This document shows positions 1 through 6,220 of a stretch of 17,657 nucleotides of DNA, piece by piece (position 1 is the first letter of the stretch; the number at the start of each line of letters is the position of its first letter). Both the position numbers and the translations under genes were made by a program. Source of the stretch: Proteobacteria bacterium UBA7447. GTDB lineage: Bacteria > Pseudomonadota > Gammaproteobacteria > Arenicellales > UBA868. Location: contig DLPX01000075.1 in NCBI GenBank assembly GCA_002477475.1, positions 1 to 17,657 of the forward strand, given 5' to 3'. The notes below the pieces were generated by a model. The model saw only the letters and a program-made list of their open reading frames with translations, did not search any database and was not told the DNA's origin.

Positions 1-489
1 GATCTGTCAACGCGCTGTTTATTTTTTAAGAGGTTGCATATTAATTTTTCGGTATTCATATTTTTTGTCGTTGACAAAAAACTTGGGGCAAGCCTCGTGT
101 ATCAACCTAAAAAATTATTATTTCAATCAAAGTTCAGCAGCGAATTTCAGTCTCTTGCATGACTCTTGGTTAAAGGTGAGGACTTATTGACATTTAGAAA
201 ATGTATTTACACTGCTCCCAATCTGAATATCGCGATTATTGCCCCATCAACATCCAGCCAAGTATTCAAATTGTTTTACACTTTAGCAGCACGTCTCAAG
301 ATGGCGGCAACGGCTTGCATGGGTGGTGAACAAGGGTCAACGAGCTGACTCAGCAGGAAAAAACTGTGGCACAGTAAATATCGAGTGCTCTATAAATCAA
401 TGACTTATCTAGCAATGGATTACCTGTTTTATGCCACAGCGCTAATTGCTTTTGCTCTAAGGTTCAGAAAGTTATTGCAACTCGTTGCG
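1..489. other. AT-rich stretch without a convincing gene
   Basis: I see no supportable gene in this left-edge stretch. It is visibly more AT-rich than the rest of the window, with several poly-T and poly-A runs in the first 130 bases. One open frame on the plus strand at 166-348 (60 codons, TTG start, no ribosome-binding site) matches no family I know. An 8-bp inverted repeat, CTGTGGCA at 364-371 and TGCCACAG at 432-439, is separated by 60 bases and may be chance. A TTGACA hexamer at 71-76 resembles a -35 box, but no good -10 box follows at the right distance. The composition shift next to a broken tRNA suggests foreign or rearranged DNA (inference). Confidence 0.5.
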
Positions 490-532
490 CTGGTTCGAAG
501 CCAGGTAATCTATCCAGCTGAGCTACGGGCGC
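490..532 (-). pseudogene. 5'-half remnant of tRNA-Arg (anticodon TCG)
   Basis: Read on the minus strand from 532, the sequence begins GCGCCCGTAGCTCAGCTGGA, a typical bacterial tRNA-Arg 5' end: acceptor strand, T8-A9, D-stem GCTC and D-loop AGCTGGATA. It continues into an anticodon arm, CCTGG-CTTCGAA-CCAG, with anticodon TCG at 498-496. The 3' D-stem strand reads GATT where GAG(T/C) is expected, which breaks one pair. After four of the five 3' anticodon-stem bases the resemblance stops. The variable loop, T-arm, 3' acceptor strand and CCA are absent, and I see no complementary GGGCGC in the bases to the left. It is therefore a broken gene, not a functional tRNA. Such a break at the anticodon stem is compatible with a recombination scar at a tRNA attachment site, but no integrase is visible. 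Confidence 0.75.
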
Positions 533-669
533 GTATTGGAAAGCGATAATTGATAAGTGGATGGAAGCAGGAGTTTTCCCTAATTCCAGCGATTATCCGA
601 GATGCCAGTTAATTTCCATTGCCAACGGCGTGATTCTAACGACTTTTTCCAGAGCAAACTGTCTTGCGC
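533..669. other. Intergenic spacer, nothing recognised
   Basis: This spacer lies between the tRNA remnant and the 3' end of the metallo-beta-lactamase-fold gene. I see no open frame, no strong hairpin with a T-run, and no clear promoter for the tRNA remnant. Confidence 0.5.
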
Positions 670-1800
670 CTAACTGCTTGTACTATGGAACACGTGCATG
701 AGCTCAGCTCTTACCCGTTCCCACCATCTGATTTGAGGATAATCCTCTAGGTTAAATACCTCACCAATTAATGGTGAGGCGACGTCAACGTCTTTGATCT
801 GAGCTTCTTTAGCCAGCCTTATTGCGGGTTCATCCCAGGGGTGTAGCGCCAAGTCAAATTTAGACCAGCCGATCGGCACCGTGACTGATGCGGCAAGATC
901 AATACTCGCCTGGACGGTCTCTTCAGGCATCATGTGAATCTGTGACCAGTCCGCGTTGTAGGCTCCGCTATCGATAAAGGCAACATCGAAAGGCCCGTAT
1001 CGTTCACCTATCTCTTTGAAAGTTTCGGAATAGCCGGTATCACCGCTGAAATAGACATTGAGTGCGTCAGAGGACACGATCCACGAACCCCACAACGTCG
1101 CATTGCGATCCCATAGCCCACGGCCGCTGAAATGACGGGCGGGGGCCAACGTGAACTGGACGTTTCGGTGCATCTCGCTCTCGTACCAGTCCATCTCTGT
1201 GATGGCATTAGGATCGACATCCCATCGCACCAGGTGAGCTTTCAGCCCAAGGGGAACAAAGAAATGTTTGACGCGGTCCGCTAGCCATTGCACGGCTTTA
1301 TGGTCCAGATGATCATAGTGGTCATGAGAGATGACCACGGCGTCGATGACCGGCAGGTTGCCGATCGGAATGGGATTCTCGATCGGGAAGGGACTGCCAA
1401 AGACGGGGATCGGCGAGGCCCGGTGAAACACGGGATCGGTCATGATGACAAGACCGTTCAGCTTCATGAGCAAGGTTGCATGCCCCAGCCAGACAAATTT
1501 GCCTTCTGTCAGGTCCTCAGGATGGAAAATCTCTGAAGGCAGGGGTGCGCTCGGATTCTTGTCCTCAGCCTGGAATATCCAATCTATGATGGATGTTTCG
1601 CTTTCGGGAGCACGCGTGCTGACGGATGTCGGCACCGCGTTTACAAATTCACCCTCCACAAAGTTTGGAGAACCTTCGATCCGTTGCAGACTCTCAGGCG
1701 ATTGCCGGCCTCCAAATACTGGGGCAAAGCATCCAAATAACACTACAGCGACGACAACCAACACGACAGCGATGCCGATAAATTTCATAGTCTTCAACAT
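670..1800 (-). CDS. Membrane-anchored MBL-fold hydrolase (NAPE-PLD/RomA-like)
   Basis: A 376-residue metallo-beta-lactamase-fold hydrolase of the N-acylphosphatidylethanolamine phospholipase D-like (RomA/UlaG-related) group. Residues 6-23 form one hydrophobic helix ending in LFGC (Cys24), so the protein is either an N-terminally anchored periplasmic protein or a lipoprotein with a non-ideal lipobox (Phe at -2). The metal site is complete: HDHYDH at 159-164 (H159, H161, D163, H164), H223 in ARHFSGRG, D254 in FSGDTGY and H320 in LHPWDEP. The strand WLGHATLLMKLNGLVIMTDP (104-123) is typical of the group. Start: ATG at 1800 was chosen; ATG at 1788 is possible, and neither has a strong ribosome-binding site. 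It lies 45 bases downstream of the amidase on the same strand and is probably the last gene of that unit. Family members cleave phosphodiester, ester or lactone bonds. The substrate here is unknown. Confidence 0.85.
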   Translation of the reverse strand: MLKTMKFIGIAVVLVVVAVVLFGCFAPVFGGRQSPESLQRIEGSPNFVEGEFVNAVPTSVSTRAPESETSIIDWIFQAEDKNPSAPLPSEIFHPEDLTEGKFVWLGHATLLMKLNGLVIMTDPVFHRASPIPVFGSPFPIENPIPIGNLPVIDAVVISHDHYDHLDHKAVQWLADRVKHFFVPLGLKAHLVRWDVDPNAITEMDWYESEMHRNVQFTLAPARHFSGRGLWDRNATLWGSWIVSSDALNVYFSGDTGYSETFKEIGERYGPFDVAFIDSGAYNADWSQIHMMPEETVQASIDLAASVTVPIGWSKFDLALHPWDEPAIRLAKEAQIKDVDVASPLIGEVFNLEDYPQIRWWERVRAELMHVFHSTSS

Positions 1801-1845
1801 TAATTCAGCAAGTTAGGGTGAGACGGTGCGCGACTAGAGTCGAGC

Positions 1846-3237
1846 TTATAGAGGCGGGTGCTTGTGGTGCAGACCGACAAGTTCCTGATAAGCATAGGCG
1901 GCGTTCAATAAGACTTGCTCATTCATCGGTTTTGCTGCGACTTGCAAACCAATCGGCAGTTGGGCTTTGGTAAAACCACACGGTACAGAAAGAGCCGGGC
2001 AGGCGGCCAGGTTAAAGGCCTCAGCGCTCGCCGATCGAGTCGATCCTGTAAGAACGAAGGGATCGAATTCTTCTATTCTCTTAGGAGGTGAATTTGTGGT
2101 TGGCGACAGGATTAAGTCAACCTTTTCAAATATCTTCTCTACCTCAACTCGGGTACGTGAGCGCAGACGCATTGCTTGGACATATTCATCGGCCGAGAAC
2201 AAGCCGCCCATATATCCGTAGATGCGAAAAATCTTGCCCAACTCGGACGGCTTTTGGCGAAGTAGTGTGCCAAAGTTATTAAATGCCTCTACCAGGTAGA
2301 TAATTGAGTTTGCAATATGGAGAACTCGGTAATTGGGTATTCGTACAGGACGAACTTTTGCTCCCAGGGATTCAAATGCCCTGATCGAACTTTTAATCGC
2401 ATCCCCGATCTCGAAATCAATGTCCATAAGACTGTCTTCCAGAACACCAATTTCTAAACCCCTGATGTCAGCACTGAGATCCGATCGAAAGGCACCTACT
2501 GATTTAGTTGAAGTGGTTCTATCGGCAGGATCGAATCCTGAGATTGCGTGCAACATGATGGCAGCATCCTCAACCGTTCGAGTCATCGGACCCAAGTGAT
2601 CAAGTGTCCAGCTTAGCGGCATGACACCGTTTCGACTCACTCGACCGTAGGTGGGCATAAGTCCAACTAGGTTGTTATTTGCAGCCGGAAAGCGAATAGA
2701 GCCGCCGGTATCTGATCCGATTGATCCAGCACATAGACCGGCCGCGACAGCGGTTGCGGAGCCACTACTTGAGCCTCCGGGGGCATGTGAAGTATTCCAA
2801 GGATTTTGGGTCTCTTCCCCAAGGCTGGGAGGCCCCACCATGGCCAGTTCACTCATCGTGAGTTTGCCGAGATTTACGCAACCAGCATCTTTTAAGCGGG
2901 TGACGATGGTGGCATCTTTGCTTGGAACCCTGTCTTTAAAAGCTTCGCTTCCGTATGTTGTGGCAAGAGCCGCTGTGTCTACTAGATCTTTAAGCGCGAT
3001 GGGAATTCCGTGAAGGGGGCCACGATAGTGGCCGTATGCGATTTCCTTATCCATCGCCTTCGCATCTTTCCGCGCAGAGTTCCCATTCACGGTTATGTAA
3101 CTATGCAGAGTCGGATTCAGCTGGTCTATTCTTTCAAGGTATGACTCCGTCAGGTCTACTGATGAAATTTTGCCGTCCCTGATGAGGTTTCCCGCTCGGT
3201 CGATAGAGAGATAGTGTAGGGGCCCTGAGAGGTCCAT
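1846..3237 (-). CDS. Amidase signature family hydrolase (GatA/AtzE-like)
   Basis: A 463-residue amidase-signature enzyme that hydrolyses a carboxamide to acid plus ammonia (or amine), probably in the cytoplasm. The Ser-cisSer-Lys triad is visible: K83 in GIPIALKD, S156 in the glycine/serine loop 154-160, and nucleophile S180 in GSDTGGSIRFPA. The S156-S180 spacing of 24 matches the family. The C-terminal region keeps NLAACPALSVPCG. The length is normal. The ATG overlaps by one base the TAA of a 59-aa GatC/AtzG-like gene (TAATG), which implies translational coupling and an AtzE-AtzG-style two-protein enzyme. True tRNA amidotransferase GatA is less likely because no gatB is present and the neighbours are catabolic. 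The upstream zinc deacylase and the divergent DUF1989 gene suggest a role in degrading an acyl-amino or ureido compound. The substrate cannot be read from the sequence. Confidence 0.9.
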   Translation of the reverse strand: MDLSGPLHYLSIDRAGNLIRDGKISSVDLTESYLERIDQLNPTLHSYITVNGNSARKDAKAMDKEIAYGHYRGPLHGIPIALKDLVDTAALATTYGSEAFKDRVPSKDATIVTRLKDAGCVNLGKLTMSELAMVGPPSLGEETQNPWNTSHAPGGSSSGSATAVAAGLCAGSIGSDTGGSIRFPAANNNLVGLMPTYGRVSRNGVMPLSWTLDHLGPMTRTVEDAAIMLHAISGFDPADRTTSTKSVGAFRSDLSADIRGLEIGVLEDSLMDIDFEIGDAIKSSIRAFESLGAKVRPVRIPNYRVLHIANSIIYLVEAFNNFGTLLRQKPSELGKIFRIYGYMGGLFSADEYVQAMRLRSRTRVEVEKIFEKVDLILSPTTNSPPKRIEEFDPFVLTGSTRSASAEAFNLAACPALSVPCGFTKAQLPIGLQVAAKPMNEQVLLNAAYAYQELVGLHHKHPPL

Positions 3238-3416
3238 TAGGGCTTCCCAAGGGGTAAGAAAGCGGTCCCGACTTCCTCGCCGGCGAGGTCAAGGGACATC
3301 AGTTCTTCGATTTGAGGATGGTAGCCCGCGAAGACTGTTCTGACCCATTCAACCTCTTCGTCGTCGAGGTCAAGTCTCAAACGCGCTAACAAAGATTCAA
3401 GATATTTATCTTCCAT
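3237..3416 (-). CDS. 59-aa GatC/AtzG-like small partner of the amidase
   Basis: A short gene, ATG at 3416 to TAA at 3239-3237, that is easily missed because of its size. The protein starts MEDKYLESLLARLRLDL and continues with DDEEVEWV (18-25), HPQIEELMSLDL (33-44) and a C-terminal GTAFLPLGKP. The pattern of an N-terminal helix with L-ARL-L-D/E-EEV, a second helix, then an acidic linker and a proline-containing tail is that of GatC and of the AtzG/DUF4089 small subunits that wrap around and stabilise amidase-signature enzymes. The stop shares its last base with the amidase ATG, so the two are almost certainly co-translated and probably form a complex. No strong ribosome-binding site precedes it. 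The frame stays open upstream for about 17 codons without an ATG, GTG or TTG. The fold-level assignment is by pattern and not by alignment. Confidence 0.75.
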   Translation of the reverse strand: MEDKYLESLLARLRLDLDDEEVEWVRTVFAGYHPQIEELMSLDLAGEEVGTAFLPLGKP

Positions 3417-3554
3417 ACTAGCTCTTTTCAGGAAGAGGGCGTGTCGGAGTAACTCGTTCGTACTTGCTTAATGCGTCCTTGAGCTGCCAATACCTGCATG
3501 ATGATGAGGCGAATTATCCAAAAAAGATCTCGATCTCTGAGGAAAGTTAACGTT
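3417..3554. other. Spacer between deacylase and GatC-like gene
   Basis: A gap of 138 bases separates two same-strand genes. On the minus strand, AGATCGAGATCT followed by a run of six Ts (around 3520-3536) gives a short, weak terminator-like hairpin. It could partly terminate the deacylase transcript or do nothing. No other structure or small gene was found. Confidence 0.3.
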
Positions 3555-4592
3555 TTAGTCATCTACCGTTCTAAGAATTGTGTGCTCTGTAGCAGTGCTC
3601 ACCGTGATATAGGTCCGGGTACCGCTCACCACCCGAGCAGAGATATGTTTTGCGCAGACAATGCCCGCATCGGGAAACTTCAGGACCGTTGGAGGCCTAT
3701 CTACTTCGTCCAGAGAATAAAGCACCCCCGCAGTCTGCCCAGCCTCGACTTCCTCTCCGAGATCGACGCGGGATTCAAAAAGGCCTTCATGAGGGGCGTA
3801 GACGACGCCTTCGGATTTTCTGGCGTCTAGATAAGTAATTTGCCCCGACTCAGTGCGTGCATCAGATGTTGCGATGATCCCAAGGTAGGCAAGGACGTTT
3901 CGCACGCCCTGATACCCTACTTCGAGAGCCTCCTGGTCAATCCAACCTCCGCCAAGCTCTGTTGAGATAAACGGAACGTCGGCTGCGTGGGCAGCCGGGT
4001 CAAATCCGGTGGGTGATCCTCTGCCGTCAACAACATACATATAGGGCGCATTGAAAGCCTTGGCGAGATCAAAAGACTTTCGAAAGACAGTTGCATCCTC
4101 GCAGGTGCATAAGAAAGTTGTGTTGACATATTTGGCGCTGGCACCGCCCGCATGAAGATCGACCCCCGCATCGGCAAGCGGCAGCAGAGCATCGACGACA
4201 AAGCGGGCAATCGCATGGGTCGGTCCTGCTACGGTGCTAGCTGGAAAACACCGGTTGAGATTGTCCCCATCCAGCGGCGACGTTCGGGTATTGGCGCGAA
4301 CCGCGGGATAGTTAAGCGCCGGAAGCGCGATGATCCGCCCCCGGATGTCTCCTGGTGAAATATCTGCGATGAGTCGCCGAAGGATCAGTTGGCCTTCATC
4401 TTCATTGCCATGGTTTCCCGCAGTCAGCAACACAGTCGGGCCGTCACCATTTGTGATGCTGACGATGGGTATGGGAAAGACTCGAGAGACCCCTTCATCG
4501 TTGGAGTAATCAAGATGCGCGGCGCCGTAATGCTTGCCTTTAGCATCAAAATCGAAGTCGCAGGATATGAAGCCGGATCGATATGGGGTCAT
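3555..4592 (-). CDS. AstE/AspA-family zinc deacylase (DoeB-like paralogue 1)
   Basis: A 345-residue member of the succinylglutamate desuccinylase/aspartoacylase (M14-like) family, which removes an acyl group from the amino group of an amino acid. Zinc ligands H61 and E64 (NHGNE) and H147 (DLHAGG) are present, with DGDNLNRCFP (108-117) and the catalytic glutamate E212 in STELGGGW. The C-terminal part (about 245-345) has the beta-rich AspA tail. The nearest functional relatives are the N-acetyl-diaminobutyrate deacetylases DoeB/EutE. A second family member at 16355-17350 fits that role better because it sits beside an amino-acid-type ABC ATPase. This copy is the first gene of the unit that leads to the amidase and is divergent from the DUF1989 gene, so it may act on a different N-acyl substrate. 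The ATG at 4592 is the only good start; its ribosome-binding site is weak. Confidence 0.88.
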   Translation of the reverse strand: MTPYRSGFISCDFDFDAKGKHYGAAHLDYSNDEGVSRVFPIPIVSITNGDGPTVLLTAGNHGNEDEGQLILRRLIADISPGDIRGRIIALPALNYPAVRANTRTSPLDGDNLNRCFPASTVAGPTHAIARFVVDALLPLADAGVDLHAGGASAKYVNTTFLCTCEDATVFRKSFDLAKAFNAPYMYVVDGRGSPTGFDPAAHAADVPFISTELGGGWIDQEALEVGYQGVRNVLAYLGIIATSDARTESGQITYLDARKSEGVVYAPHEGLFESRVDLGEEVEAGQTAGVLYSLDEVDRPPTVLKFPDAGIVCAKHISARVVSGTRTYITVSTATEHTILRTVDD

Positions 4593-4746
4593 GTGAACTG
4601 TGGGATGAGGAGGTGCGATTGGCTTCTTCAGAGGCCAGCATAGTCTATGGAATTGGAATCACCACAGCAAACACCCGGTTTCGAAATCTACGTCGTGTTC
4701 TATTGTAAATATGCTACCGTCTACCACCAGTTTCCGGGAGAGAGCG
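4593..4746. promoter_or_regulatory. Divergent promoter region, deacylase / DUF1989
   Basis: These 154 bases separate two divergently transcribed units and must hold the start signals of both. The stretch around 4700-4715 (TATTGTAAATATGCT) has AT-rich -10-like hexamers pointing to the DUF1989 gene, but I cannot assign a convincing -35 box. I looked for guanidine riboswitch folds, because DUF1989 genes often sit in guanidine regulons, and found none I could support. Confidence 0.4.
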
Positions 4747-5352
4747 ATGACGGAGTCAATTTTTATTGAGGCGGGGGGGCACTGGGCCGGAGTCGTCCCG
4801 AAGGGCGACACCCTAACGATTGTCGACCTGAAAGGAGGGCAGGGTGTGGACTTTCTTTGTTACAACGCGGAACACCCGGAAGAGCGCTATCACGCTCCAA
4901 ATACCCTCAAAGCCGCGCTGACCCTGAAGTTGAGTGCAGGGCATAAGCTCTATTCTGACGATGCGCGACCTATCTTCACGATTACTGAAGATACCTTTGA
5001 CGGGCACGATACGATCGGTGGCTGCTGCAGCGAAGTCAGTAATGAGATGCTTTATGGCGTAAAGGGTATATCCGGGTGCCGGGAGAACTTCCTGAAAGGG
5101 CTAAAGACGTTCGGACTGGGCCGGCGTGACATTGTGCCTAATATCAACTTTTTCTGTGATGTGCCCGTTAATGATGAGCGGGCCCTGAAGGACACTGTGT
5201 TTGTTCCGAGCAAAGCACAGGCGGGCGCCCGGGTATCACTGAGAGCCGAGATGAATGCGCTCGCAGTGATCTCAAATTGCCCGCAGGTGAATAATCCCTG
5301 TAATCATGGCAATCCTACCGAGATCAAGATTACGTTAACTGCCGCTGATTGA
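4747..5352 (+). CDS. DUF1989 protein (urea carboxylase-associated / carboxyguanidine deiminase family)
   Basis: A 201-residue DUF1989 protein. The family includes urea-carboxylase-associated proteins 1 and 2, shown in recent work to form carboxyguanidine deiminase (CgdAB) in guanidine catabolism. Visible signatures are KGGQGVDFLCYN (29-40), DGHDTIGGCC (85-94), the GCRENFLKGL segment (110-119), PNINFFCDVPV (131-141) and the C-terminal SNCPQVNNPCNHGNPT (176-191). Likely metal or catalytic residues are H87, C93/C94 and C111. ATG at 4747 was chosen over an upstream TTG because GGGAGAGAG lies just before it. The next gene is a RidA protein 38 bases on. Cgd works as a pair of paralogues, but only one DUF1989 gene is present here and there is no urea or guanidine carboxylase, so the substrate may differ. 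A hydrolytic or deiminase role is an inference. Confidence 0.88.
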   Translation: MTESIFIEAGGHWAGVVPKGDTLTIVDLKGGQGVDFLCYNAEHPEERYHAPNTLKAALTLKLSAGHKLYSDDARPIFTITEDTFDGHDTIGGCCSEVSNEMLYGVKGISGCRENFLKGLKTFGLGRRDIVPNINFFCDVPVNDERALKDTVFVPSKAQAGARVSLRAEMNALAVISNCPQVNNPCNHGNPTEIKITLTAAD

Positions 5353-5390
5353 ACTTCAGTTTCACGTTTTTATTTTGTTTGGAGATTGAT

Positions 5391-5792
5391 ATGCCAAGAA
5401 CCACATTGCGTCCCAAAAGTCTCGACTTTCAGCCGCGCCCGACCTATCCCTACTCACCGGGGGCATCCGGCGGGGGCATGATTTTTACAGCAGGTCAGGT
5501 GGCCTGGGATGAAACCGGTGAGGTGACAGGGATCGGAGACGTTGCTGCACAGACCCGCCAAACCCTGAAGAATGTGGTGTCTGTCTTACATGAGGGAGGC
5601 GCCACGGTGGACGACGTGATCAAGTGCAATGTCTATCTTGCCGACATCAGAGATTTTGATGTCATGAACGCTGAGTTCGCCACGGTGTTCCCGACAGATC
5701 CTCCTGCCCGGACCACGGTGGAGGCGCGGCTTGCAGAGGCCACCATGCTAGTGGAAATCGAGGCGGTCGCCTGGGTCGCGCCCAAGACCTAA
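5391..5792 (+). CDS. RidA (YjgF/YER057c/UK114) family protein
   Basis: A 133-residue RidA-family protein. Founding members hydrolyse reactive enamines and imines to carbonyl compounds plus ammonia. The core signatures are FTAGQVAWDETGEV (32-45), VAAQTRQTLKNV (51-62), KCNVYLADIRDF (78-89) and PPARTTVEARLA (104-115), with R107 in the position of the catalytic arginine. ATG at 5391 was chosen because GGAG precedes it at 5381-5384; an upstream in-frame start would overlap the DUF1989 stop and add an unrelated hydrophobic leader. It is probably co-transcribed with DUF1989. RidA subfamily members often accompany catabolic enzymes that release imine intermediates. The class III aminotransferase and the FAD oxidoreductase in this window would be sources of such intermediates. 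Confidence 0.93.
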   Translation: MPRTTLRPKSLDFQPRPTYPYSPGASGGGMIFTAGQVAWDETGEVTGIGDVAAQTRQTLKNVVSVLHEGGATVDDVIKCNVYLADIRDFDVMNAEFATVFPTDPPARTTVEARLAEATMLVEIEAVAWVAPKT

Positions 5793-5835
5793 GAACACCT
5801 CACGATGACTGAAAAATGACTCTGAAGAAAAAGGG

Positions 5836-6189
5836 TTACTTTTCTTTTTTGAGAAGATCGGCAAGACCTGCCAATGCCTTGTGAGTCACTTCGGATGATT
5901 TTTGACTTTCAATACCGGGAACCGCGTCTACATAGCGGGCGTGCTCGTTGTCGTGACAATAAAGGCAGAGGTTTTCCCAGTTGCTTCCATCGGGCGGATT
6001 GTTGTCGTGATTGTGGTCTCTGTGGTGCACGGTCAGTTCGTGCAGGTTCTTGCGAGTGAACTCGCGCCCGCATCGCCCACACACCCAGGGGTGAATCTTG
6101 AGGGACTGCGCCCGATAGTCTCGCTCGCGGGCATCTCGGTTCCTGACGGCCTTGGCGATAACCGCATCCAGATCGTTTTTTGATTTCAT
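5836..6189 (-). CDS. yajD: YajD-like HNH nuclease-fold protein
   Basis: A 117-residue small HNH protein, almost the same length as E. coli YajD (about 115). It has two CxxC zinc pairs, C37/C40 (CGRC) and C75/C78 (CLYC), and the HNH core VHHRDHNHDNNPPDGSNW (54-71) with histidine H79 following. A basic, charged N-terminal helix (1-30) precedes the domain. The HNH fold normally binds a divalent metal and cuts DNA, but no activity is established for YajD that I know of. It is convergent with the ridA-like gene (43 bases apart) and 31 bases downstream of the FAD oxidoreductase on the same strand. It is probably a core-genome gene with no functional link to the catabolic genes around it. Confidence 0.93.
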   Translation of the reverse strand: MKSKNDLDAVIAKAVRNRDARERDYRAQSLKIHPWVCGRCGREFTRKNLHELTVHHRDHNHDNNPPDGSNWENLCLYCHDNEHARYVDAVPGIESQKSSEVTHKALAGLADLLKKEK

Positions 6190-6220
6190 TCCTGAGGGGC
6201 CTTCCTATTTTTGAAAAGCA

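Noticed and set aside
166..348. 60-codon plus-strand frame
   Set aside because: TTG start, no ribosome-binding site, no family resemblance and AT-rich non-coding surroundings.
1442..1816. 124-codon plus-strand frame opposite the MBL-fold gene
   Set aside because: Complement of a gene with complete metal-binding motifs; Thr/Asn-rich shadow sequence.
1846..3237. True GatA of the tRNA amidotransferase
   Set aside because: No gatB nearby, the small partner is shorter than usual GatC, and the neighbours are catabolic; a general amidase is more likely.
4593..4746. Possible guanidine riboswitch upstream of the DUF1989 gene
   Set aside because: A purine-rich GGGAGAGAG before the start resembles part of a riboswitch tail, but the conserved core motifs of the guanidine classes are absent; it is best read as a ribosome-binding site.
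5825..5850. AAGAAAAAG / CTTTTCTTTTTT as a terminator between ridA-like gene and yajD
   Set aside because: The stem would be almost only A-T pairs and overlaps the lysine-rich 3' end of yajD; too weak to call.
5902..6183. 93-codon plus-strand frame opposite yajD
   Set aside because: Lies fully on the complement of a clear HNH gene; its sequence is repetitive and hydrophobic with no domain.
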